A stretch of DNA of 64,000 bases from an uncultured Cytophagaceae bacterium (GTDB taxonomy: Bacteria > Bacteroidota > Bacteroidia > Cytophagales > Spirosomataceae): the NCBI GenBank assembly GCA_903898715.1, contig CAIUGL010000184.1, positions 28,199 to 92,198 on the forward strand. The letters are read 5' to 3'. The translations under genes and the position numbers were made by a program. The notes under the pieces were generated by a model that did no database searches, was not told the DNA's origin, and was given only the letters and a program-made list of their open reading frames with translations. This document shows, one piece after another, positions 35,562 through 43,056 of this stretch (positions are counted from its first letter, which is position 1; each line of letters starts with the position of its first letter).

Positions 35562-38500
35562 GTGGAATATATACCGGTAAGTCGGCGTAACTTTTACCTT
35601 TATTTTTCTAATTTAGACGTTCTATATTTTACGACTTTGCGGACTTTTTTGTGTTTCATTTGGCTTCTGATTTCAGCTTCCCTTCATGGGCAAGTGGGCA
35701 ATCGATTTGAGCGCTTATCTACCGCCTCAGGTTTATCTCAAAGTTCGGTTTACAAGATTATTCAAGACAAGAAAGGTTTTCTTTGGTTTGCTACGGCGGA
35801 TGGATTGAACCGCTATGATGGGCACAATTTTAAGATTTATCGTAATGACCCCAGTGACCCCACAACCCTAAGTGGGAGTGATATTTTTTCCATCGTGGAA
35901 GATGATGAAGGAAATATTTGGGTGGGTACCCGATCATCTGGTTTGAATCATTTGGATCTACAAACGGGTAAGATTACGCGGTTTACACGCGGGCCTAATG
36001 GGCAAGATATTAGCAATTTAAATATTCCTTCATTTATCAAATTAGGGAATCATCGGATAGGAGTGGCAGCTCTTGGACTAGGTTTTTTAGTTTTTAATAC
36101 GCAAACGAAGAAATTGCTTGCTGCAGAATCTGAAATCAATAATCCTTTGGTCAAAGATGTGGTTCGATTATTTAAACATAGCAATGGATCGTTATGGTTT
36201 GGAACCCGTACAGGACAATTAATCTCTGTTCTCGGAAAGCATAGTTTTATGCCGTTTTCTATCGGACAAAATCAAGTAAAGTCTAGGATAAGAGCCATTT
36301 ATGAAGCTAAGAATGGGGATATTTTAGTTGGGACAGATGGTGCCGGTTTGTTTCAGTTTAATCCAACTAACCAGCAATTTCGTTCCGTATTTTACCAAGC
36401 TTCTAATCCGCTTGCACGTCAAAATATCGTAACGAGTATTACCCGGGATGCATTGCAAAATATTTGGATAGGAACGGATAATGGCGTTTATGTCATGGAG
36501 GGGGATGATTTTAAACGTTATAAACACATTCCATCCAATCCTGATCCCGAGGTGGGCATCAGCTCCTATGCGGTGATGAGCTTATTTACAGATTCAGATT
36601 TGAATACATGGATAGGTACTTGGGAAGCTGGTTTAAATATTAGTTTTTTTCAAAAGCCCCGGTTTTCGGTACTTCGTTATAAGCCGAATACCATTCAGGG
36701 TTTATTAAGCAATAAAGTAACTGCATTATCGGCTTCAGATGCTTCTGGTATTTGGATAGGAAGCAATTTAGGCTTGTCTTATTTCGATCATAAAAATCGA
36801 AAACTGAATCATGTGATCTATAAGGAATCGGCCAATAAACTTAATGCGTCAGGTGATTTTGATATTAACTTATTAAAAGCGATGCCCAATGGCGAAGTTT
36901 GGATTGGTTTCTGGGGTAAAGGTCTCAATCACCTTTCTGCGACTAAGAAACTAAGCGATTATCCTTTTTTGCCTGGTCGGCGCGAAGCTAATTTCAATTG
37001 CATCCTTCCCTATGATAATCAAGTACTCATTGGTACCGTAGGTCTGGGAATAGTCTCCTTCAATCCACAAACCAAAACGTACCAAGTTCCTTTTCCTATT
37101 TTAGGGATAAAGACGTTTCAAAATCGGGCTATTTCAGATTTGAAGGTGATGGCTGATGGCCAATTGTGGATTTCTACGATCGGTTCAGGTCTCTATATCT
37201 ATAACTTTAAAAGTCAAAAACTGAATCACTTGGTCAAGTCGGCAGACCCGCAAAGTTTAAGTTATAATCACGTTACGCAGGTATACCAAGATAAAAAACA
37301 GCGTATTTGGGCACTGACGAATGGGGGTGGGGTCAACTTGTATCAGGCTGAAAAGCAAGATTTTCGTGTCTTTACGGTCAAGGAAGGCTTAGCGAGTAAT
37401 ACGGTTCGTGCGGTTGCCGAAGATGGACAAGGAGATTTATGGTTTACCACGACCAATGGTATTTCTAAAATGGATGGTAAGACCCTGCGGTTTATCAATT
37501 TTGAAGAAGCTGATGGGTTACAGGGAAAGGAATTTATGGCGAAAGCTATTGTTGCCAATCAACAAAACTGGTTGTTTTTTGGCGGTGTAAACGGCCTGAA
37601 TTATTTAAAATCGGATAGTTTACGTATGCGTTTGGATGTTCCAGATGTGTATGTGACCAGCTTTAAATTATTCAATCAGGTCGTAGAGCCGGGCCAAGAA
37701 GATAGCCCGCTCACATTTGATATTAGTAGAACTACCCACATAACGCTCCAGCCAGGGCAGTCGGTATTTAGTCTCGATTTTGTAGCCTTAGAATATCAGC
37801 GCCCGAAAAATAATCGGTATGCGTATTATTTAGAAGGTTTTGAAAAGGATTGGAATTACGTGGGGACAACGAGGTCGGCGACGTATACCAACTTATCTCC
37901 GGGGGATTACATATTTAAAGTAAAGGCTTCGAATTCGGATGGGGTATGGTCTGAAAAACCTACGGAATTGTTGATTACGGTGTTGCCACCTTGGTATCGA
38001 ACATGGTGGGCTTACATGGGATATATGCTCATTTTAATAGCTGTGATATATCTATTTATTCGAGAAGTGAAAATTCGAGAGGCTTTCAAAACCGATATAC
38101 GGATGAAGGAAATCGAAAAAGAACGTATACGGGAGTTGGAGCAAGTAAAGACCCACTTTTTTACGAATATTTCTCATGAATTAAGGACGCCTCTAACGTT
38201 GATCATTAGTCCCATAGAGAAGTATTTTATGCAAAATGCCTCTCTGTCTGGTACGCAAGAAAAACGGATTTCTTCGATTTATCAAAATGCTCAGAAGCTA
38301 TTGAGGTTGATTAATCAATTGTTGGATTTATCTAAAATTGAATCAGGAAAACAACAACCAGTAATTGCTAAACATGATTTGGTTCTTCAGTTGAATGGGA
38401 TCATTCAAGGTTTTGAAAATTATGCACAGCAGAAGCAAATCAAGTTGACCTGGAAAGCCCCCATTTCTTCACTACTCGTTTATTATGATGCAGATATTGT

Positions 38501-39704
38501 CGAGAAATGTGTGAGTAATTTATTGTCAAATGCGTTCAAGCATACGCCAGAAGATGGTAAAATAGGTGTTTCGTTAGATTTGGAATCCTTATTTGTGGAT
38601 GGAAATGAAGAAGTAAATCAAATTTATATTCGCGTTATTGATACAGGCAAGGGTATTTCTTCGGAACATTTACCGCATATTTTTGATCGCTTTTATCAAA
38701 TCCCTGAGTCTATGTCGGTGGTTGGTACCGGCGTCGGACTTTCACTTTGCAAGGAATTAGTAACGCTTCACTTAGGGGAAATAGAAGTTAAAAGTACTTT
38801 AGGAGTAGGTAGTGAATTTGGTTTAAGAATTCCGGTGCGTAAGTCCGATTTTGACCCCTCGTGGGTTCAAGAAAAATTGATGACAATTAAGTCGCAGGAG
38901 CCATTGATTACACCTGAAAATTCGATTGAAAAGGAAAAGCAGATTTTGTTAATCGTGGATGATCATACCGAACTACGGAAATTTGTGGCCGAAATTTTTG
39001 AATCTAAATTTCAGGTCATGGAAGCTTCGAAAGGTGAGGATGCCCTTGAAATGGCATTGACCTATTTGCCTGATGTTGTCATTACGGATTGGATGATGCC
39101 GGGAATGAGTGGCGTGAATTTATGTCGGGCGCTGCGTCAAAACCCGAAAACAAATCATATTCCATTAGTTTTATTGACCTCCAAAAGTTCACAAGAAAGT
39201 CAGATTGAAGGCATGCAATCTGGAGCAGATGACTTCGTGAGTAAGCCATTTAATGCGGATATTTTAGAAATTCGTGTGAATAAGTTGTTGGAGTCCAAAG
39301 AACGAAATCGGAAGAATTGGCAAAAGCAGATGATCCAACAGGAATTGAGTGAAGGGAAATTGCCTACCTTTGAGGATGCTTTCTTAGTGAAAGCAACGCA
39401 GTTGATTATTGCGAATTTGAGTAATGCCGACTTTGACGTAGAGGACCTTGAAAAAGGCCTAGATATGAGTAAAATGCAGTTGTATAGGAAGTTGAAGATG
39501 TTGACATCCTTAGCGGCCAACGAATTTATTCGGTCAATACGCTTGCAACAGGCGAAAGTTTTATTAGAAAATTCAACCTTTAACATCTCTGAAATCGCGT
39601 ATCAAGTGGGCTTTAATGACCCTGCTTACTTCGCAAGAGCCTTTAAAAAACAATATGGCAAATCGCCAAAATCATTCATCAAACCAACTCATGAAGAAAA
39701 TTAG
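35562..39704 (+). CDS. Hybrid two-component system regulator (HTCS)
   Basis: The 1380 residues contain, in order: a signal/membrane segment ending HGQ (about 44), two-component propeller repeats (about 50-730; repeated GLxxNxV and GxxWxGTxxGL motifs), a Y_Y_Y domain (about 740-800), a membrane helix (about 815-835), HisKA (SHELRTPLT, His about 872), HATPase (NLLSNAFKH, DTGKGIS, GTGVGLSLCKE), receiver (phospho-Asp about 1175 in ITDWMMPGMSG, Lys in VSKPF) and an AraC helix-turn-helix (about 1290-1376). Such proteins sense periplasmic oligosaccharides and activate adjacent utilisation loci, but no SusC/D pair or glycosidase is adjacent. The GTG start is uncertain; a TTG at 35637 would give a normal-length signal peptide. 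Confidence 0.92.
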   Translation: MEYIPVSRRNFYLYFSNLDVLYFTTLRTFLCFIWLLISASLHGQVGNRFERLSTASGLSQSSVYKIIQDKKGFLWFATADGLNRYDGHNFKIYRNDPSDPTTLSGSDIFSIVEDDEGNIWVGTRSSGLNHLDLQTGKITRFTRGPNGQDISNLNIPSFIKLGNHRIGVAALGLGFLVFNTQTKKLLAAESEINNPLVKDVVRLFKHSNGSLWFGTRTGQLISVLGKHSFMPFSIGQNQVKSRIRAIYEAKNGDILVGTDGAGLFQFNPTNQQFRSVFYQASNPLARQNIVTSITRDALQNIWIGTDNGVYVMEGDDFKRYKHIPSNPDPEVGISSYAVMSLFTDSDLNTWIGTWEAGLNISFFQKPRFSVLRYKPNTIQGLLSNKVTALSASDASGIWIGSNLGLSYFDHKNRKLNHVIYKESANKLNASGDFDINLLKAMPNGEVWIGFWGKGLNHLSATKKLSDYPFLPGRREANFNCILPYDNQVLIGTVGLGIVSFNPQTKTYQVPFPILGIKTFQNRAISDLKVMADGQLWISTIGSGLYIYNFKSQKLNHLVKSADPQSLSYNHVTQVYQDKKQRIWALTNGGGVNLYQAEKQDFRVFTVKEGLASNTVRAVAEDGQGDLWFTTTNGISKMDGKTLRFINFEEADGLQGKEFMAKAIVANQQNWLFFGGVNGLNYLKSDSLRMRLDVPDVYVTSFKLFNQVVEPGQEDSPLTFDISRTTHITLQPGQSVFSLDFVALEYQRPKNNRYAYYLEGFEKDWNYVGTTRSATYTNLSPGDYIFKVKASNSDGVWSEKPTELLITVLPPWYRTWWAYMGYMLILIAVIYLFIREVKIREAFKTDIRMKEIEKERIRELEQVKTHFFTNISHELRTPLTLIISPIEKYFMQNASLSGTQEKRISSIYQNAQKLLRLINQLLDLSKIESGKQQPVIAKHDLVLQLNGIIQGFENYAQQKQIKLTWKAPISSLLVYYDADIVEKCVSNLLSNAFKHTPEDGKIGVSLDLESLFVDGNEEVNQIYIRVIDTGKGISSEHLPHIFDRFYQIPESMSVVGTGVGLSLCKELVTLHLGEIEVKSTLGVGSEFGLRIPVRKSDFDPSWVQEKLMTIKSQEPLITPENSIEKEKQILLIVDDHTELRKFVAEIFESKFQVMEASKGEDALEMALTYLPDVVITDWMMPGMSGVNLCRALRQNPKTNHIPLVLLTSKSSQESQIEGMQSGADDFVSKPFNADILEIRVNKLLESKERNRKNWQKQMIQQELSEGKLPTFEDAFLVKATQLIIANLSNADFDVEDLEKGLDMSKMQLYRKLKMLTSLAANEFIRSIRLQQAKVLLENSTFNISEIAYQVGFNDPAYFARAFKKQYGKSPKSFIKPTHEEN

Positions 39705-40650
39705 TCTTTTCATTCTTGTCCTATGTTCCTCTTGGGGATTTTTGGCGCACAAGACGTTGCAACAAGTGTCTATTTACCAATTGCCGGATGGGTTAGCGTC
39801 GTATTTTTATGCGAATCAGGAATACATCGTCCAACAATCCATTCGTCCGGATGTGCGTCGGAAAGATGATAAATTGGAAGATGCCAAGCATTATTTGGAT
39901 ATGGATGCACCGTTGTTTGGGGCTAATTATAAAACCGATATTCCGCATGATTTCAATGCCGCCGTAAAAAAGTATACGCTAGATAGTTTACGTAAAGAAG
40001 GCTTGGTGCCTTGGGAAGTTACCCGTGTGTATGGCCGCTTAGTGCATGCCTTCAAGCATGAAATGCGGGATTCAGTCTTATTTTATGCAGCTGATTTAGG
40101 GCATTATGTGGCGGATGCACACGTGCCTTTACATACCACAAAAAATCACGATGGGCAGTTGACCGGCCAAAAAGGAATGCACGTCTTATGGGAAAGTTTA
40201 GTGCCTGAAGATCAATTGCAGACGTATAATTTGAGCCAAGTAGCTGTTGTTCAATACATTGCCAAACCTCAAGATTTCATTTTCCAGATTTTATTGGAGT
40301 CACATGCCATGTTGCCTACGATGTTTAGCGCTGAAAAAGAAGTTCGCGCGGCATTAGGAGAGGATGGTTCCTTTGAAATGGTTGAGAAATATGGTCGGAA
40401 GCAACGCTATTATACTAAAGCCTTTATTCAAGCGTATGGAGCCAAGGTAGGGGTGTCGGTTCAAAAACGCATGTTATTGGCTTCCTCGCGGGTGGCATCC
40501 TTTTGGTTTTCGGCTTGGAAAGATGCTGGATCCCCTGCTTGGGTAAACCAAGATGCGGCGGTGAATGCTCGCTTAGCTGAGGAACGTGTAATTTGGAAAA
40601 AGAATGCGCTCATTTCCAGTGGTGCGCTAATTTCGGTAAAAGCGAAGTAA
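39691..40650 (+). CDS. Zinc-dependent phospholipase C-like protein (S1/P1-nuclease fold)
   Basis: From the ATG at 39691 it has 319 residues with a signal peptide (core ISLFILVLCSS). Predicted cleavage leaves an N-terminal Trp in WGFLAHK; in this fold the mature N-terminal Trp and a nearby His bind zinc. Later His/Asp clusters (RLVHAFKHEM, ADLGHYVADAHVPLHTTKNHDG, HVLWE) provide the other ligands. Relatives hydrolyse phospholipids or nucleic acids outside the inner membrane. The gene overlaps the end of the HTCS gene by 14 nt, so the two are probably co-transcribed. A longer start inside the HTCS gene is rejected. Confidence 0.85.
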   Translation: MKKISLFILVLCSSWGFLAHKTLQQVSIYQLPDGLASYFYANQEYIVQQSIRPDVRRKDDKLEDAKHYLDMDAPLFGANYKTDIPHDFNAAVKKYTLDSLRKEGLVPWEVTRVYGRLVHAFKHEMRDSVLFYAADLGHYVADAHVPLHTTKNHDGQLTGQKGMHVLWESLVPEDQLQTYNLSQVAVVQYIAKPQDFIFQILLESHAMLPTMFSAEKEVRAALGEDGSFEMVEKYGRKQRYYTKAFIQAYGAKVGVSVQKRMLLASSRVASFWFSAWKDAGSPAWVNQDAAVNARLAEERVIWKKNALISSGALISVKAK

Positions 40651-40651
40651 G

Positions 40652-41191
40652 ATGGTTAAGGTTTTATTACTCTCCGATACGCATAGTTATTTGGATCCAC
40701 GCCTGGATGAACATCTCAAGGCATGTGATCAAATTTGGCATGCGGGAGATTGGGGATCTGTGGAGCTGGCGGATAAATTAGCCGCTTACGGAAAGCCGAT
40801 TGCTGGAGTATACGGGAATATTGATGACCGCACCATTCGAAATATGTATCCCAAAATTCGGCGCTTTCGTTGTGAAGATGTGACGGTTGCCATGACGCAT
40901 ATCGCAGGAGCCCCCTCGAATTACAAACCTGATGCCTTAGAGGCATTCTCAAAAGGTTTACCTATGATTTTTGTCTGCGGGCATTCGCATATCTTGCAAA
41001 TTAAGCGGGATGCCAAACGTAATAATATGCTGTTTTTGAATCCGGGTGCGGCGGGCCAACATGGTTTTCATCCGGAGCAAACGGCGTTACGTTTTAAGAT
41101 AGACGGAGCAAGGATTTACGACATGGAGGTCATCCAAATGCCACGCATTAAAGTGAAATTAACTCCCGAAGAGGCAAAGTTGATTCCTTAG
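40652..41191 (+). CDS. YfcE-like metallophosphoesterase
   Basis: The 179-residue protein has the calcineurin-like metal motifs in order: LSDTHSYLD, HAGDWGS, GVYGNIDDR, THIAG, CGHSHILQ. The order and size match the YfcE/MJ0936 phosphodiesterase family. It begins 1 nt after the phospholipase-like gene. Its stop shares a 4-bp overlap with mnmA. The substrate is unknown. Confidence 0.9.
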   Translation: MVKVLLLSDTHSYLDPRLDEHLKACDQIWHAGDWGSVELADKLAAYGKPIAGVYGNIDDRTIRNMYPKIRRFRCEDVTVAMTHIAGAPSNYKPDALEAFSKGLPMIFVCGHSHILQIKRDAKRNNMLFLNPGAAGQHGFHPEQTALRFKIDGARIYDMEVIQMPRIKVKLTPEEAKLIP

Positions 41192-42333
41192 TTGGCCACC
41201 TCAAACGATTGCACATGCTCAAATACACTCCCTTTTTGGAACGATTTTAAGATCCAACCGCCACCAATGACATCATTTCCCTCGTAGAAAACGGCTGCTT
41301 GGCCTGGTGCGATACCGCTGACTTCTGCATGAAAGTCAACTTTGATTTTAGCGCCGTGCTGGTAAATGATTGCATCCGTTCCGGCGTCTTTATATCGAAC
41401 CTTTGTTAGTGTTTCTATGCCTTCTGCAGGGATTTCTGCATACTTTTGAAGGTTGAGCTGGCCTACCCACATGCCGGTCCGATTTAAATCAGCTATCTCG
41501 CCAATCACAACTTCATTGGTTTCTTTGCGAATTTCAATCACATAAGCTGGGAATCCAAAAGCTTTTCCCAAACCTTTCCGTTGGCCTACCGTATAAAACG
41601 GATAGCCCTCATGCGTACCAATCACCTTTCCAGACGTGTCCACAAAATTTCCACCGGCAACTTCGGCTTCTAATTCAGGTAATCTACGCTTTAAAAAACC
41701 ACGATAATCATTATCAGGCACAAAGCAGATTTCGTAGCTTTCAGATTTATTCACTAAATCTACAAAACCACGTTCGGTAGCCATCTCACGAATGCGCGCT
41801 TTGGTTAATCCACCTAATGGTAAAATGGTGCGTGCCAGGCTGGATTGTGAAACTCCCCAAAGCACGTAACTCTGATCTTTTAAGGTATCTACCCCTTTCG
41901 AAATGATGTGTCGGCCATTTTCCTCACGTATTTGTGCATAGTGTCCGGTCGCAATAAACTCACAACCTAATTGATCCGCACGCCGAAGTAGTGCGTCCCA
42001 TTTGATGTGCGTATTACACATGACACATGGGTTTGGGGTACGTCCATCCACGTATTCTTGCGTAAAGTAATCGATGACCGAATCACCAAATTCTTCACGG
42101 ATATCTAATATATAATGGGGAAAACCGAGCGACACAGCGATGTGTCTCGCATCGTTTATGGAATCTAGAGAACAACAACCGGTTTCTTTCTTATCTCCAC
42201 CAGAACTAGCGTAGTCCCAGGTCTTCATGGTCATTCCAATGACCTCATAACCTTGTTCGTGTAATAAAACAGCTGCGACTGAGCTGTCGATGCCGCCGCT
42301 CATGGCGACTAAAACGCGTCCTTTTGATTCCAT
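41188..42333 (-). CDS. mnmA: tRNA-specific 2-thiouridylase MnmA
   Basis: Thiolates U34 of Lys, Glu and Gln tRNAs using ATP and a persulfide relay. The 381 residues have the PP-loop AMSGGIDSSVAAVLL near the N-terminus, the first catalytic Cys in NPCVMCNTHIKW and the second in SYEICFVPDNDYR. GxYPFYTVGQRKGLG-type residues mark the central domain, and a C-terminal beta barrel follows. Together with the distant mnmE gene it supports wobble-base modification, although the two are not co-transcribed. Confidence 0.97.
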   Translation of the reverse strand: MESKGRVLVAMSGGIDSSVAAVLLHEQGYEVIGMTMKTWDYASSGGDKKETGCCSLDSINDARHIAVSLGFPHYILDIREEFGDSVIDYFTQEYVDGRTPNPCVMCNTHIKWDALLRRADQLGCEFIATGHYAQIREENGRHIISKGVDTLKDQSYVLWGVSQSSLARTILPLGGLTKARIREMATERGFVDLVNKSESYEICFVPDNDYRGFLKRRLPELEAEVAGGNFVDTSGKVIGTHEGYPFYTVGQRKGLGKAFGFPAYVIEIRKETNEVVIGEIADLNRTGMWVGQLNLQKYAEIPAEGIETLTKVRYKDAGTDAIIYQHGAKIKVDFHAEVSGIAPGQAAVFYEGNDVIGGGWILKSFQKGSVFEHVQSFEVAN

Positions 42334-42407
42334 ATTTCCTTACAGGTTCAAAGCCTGCTGTAAATTTTCCGCAAGTTAGGATTTATTTCGCCAAACGGCC
42401 AATTATC

Positions 42408-42438
42408 TTGGTATTTACCCATTGAAAACGTACTTTTG
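42408..42438 (+). promoter_or_regulatory. Promoter (TTG-N20-TACTTTTG) for the TrpF-like/PBP1A genes
   Basis: TTG at 42408-42410, a 20-nt spacer and TACTTTTG at 42431-42438 fit the consensus. This places the start at 42463 and excludes the in-frame TTG at 42436, which lies inside the box. Confidence 0.68.
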
Positions 42439-42462
42439 TCCTCGTTTATTTTCGAGACTACT

Positions 42463-43053
42463 ATGTTGAAAACCCAGGTTAAAGTTTCATCGATTGCTAA
42501 TTTGTCAGACGCGCGGTATTGTGCGGGAATGGGCGTCGAGTGGTTAGGTTTTCCATTACTGGATTTAACGCTTGAGCGCTTTACGGAAATTCGCAATTGG
42601 TTAGCGGGCGTTCAAATCGTAGGTGAATTTACCAACGCGACTGCTGAACAGATTCGTGAAGCTGTGTCAACCTACAAACCGGATGTGATTGAGATTGATT
42701 CGAGCGTCTCGTTAGTCGCGATCCAGTCGATTTACATACCCAAGATTCTCCGTGTTAATATCGATACAGATAATTTACCAGCTATTTTTGCTGCCTCTGC
42801 ACCTTATGTGAGCCATTTTTTGGTTGTTGGTGATTCCGTGGATTCATTAACGGGCATGGAAGCATCCATTGAAATATGGTCGGCGCAATATCCAATCATT
42901 CTCGGATTAGACATTCCTGAAAGTGATTTAGATGAATGGGTGGAACAAAGTTCGATCCAAGGAATAGGCTTAGTAGCCGGCGAGGAGGATCGTCCTGGCT
43001 TTCGTGATTTCACGGATTTAATGACTATCTTAGAAAAATTAGAAACGGAATAA
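42463..43053 (+). CDS. TrpF-like beta/alpha barrel lacking the catalytic cysteine
   Basis: The 196-residue protein resembles phosphoribosylanthranilate isomerase at its N-terminus (VKVSSIANLSDARYCAGMGVEWLGF, against the TrpF pattern VKICGIT...DA....GAD..GF). The catalytic Cys-Gly is replaced by Ser9-Ser10. The second-half catalytic Asp and the glycine-rich phosphate loop are not evident. No trp genes are nearby; instead the gene is 3 nt before PBP1A. I infer a non-catalytic or repurposed relative. Automatic annotation as TrpF should be treated with care. Confidence 0.75.
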   Translation: MLKTQVKVSSIANLSDARYCAGMGVEWLGFPLLDLTLERFTEIRNWLAGVQIVGEFTNATAEQIREAVSTYKPDVIEIDSSVSLVAIQSIYIPKILRVNIDTDNLPAIFAASAPYVSHFLVVGDSVDSLTGMEASIEIWSAQYPIILGLDIPESDLDEWVEQSSIQGIGLVAGEEDRPGFRDFTDLMTILEKLETE

Positions 43054-43056
43054 ACT

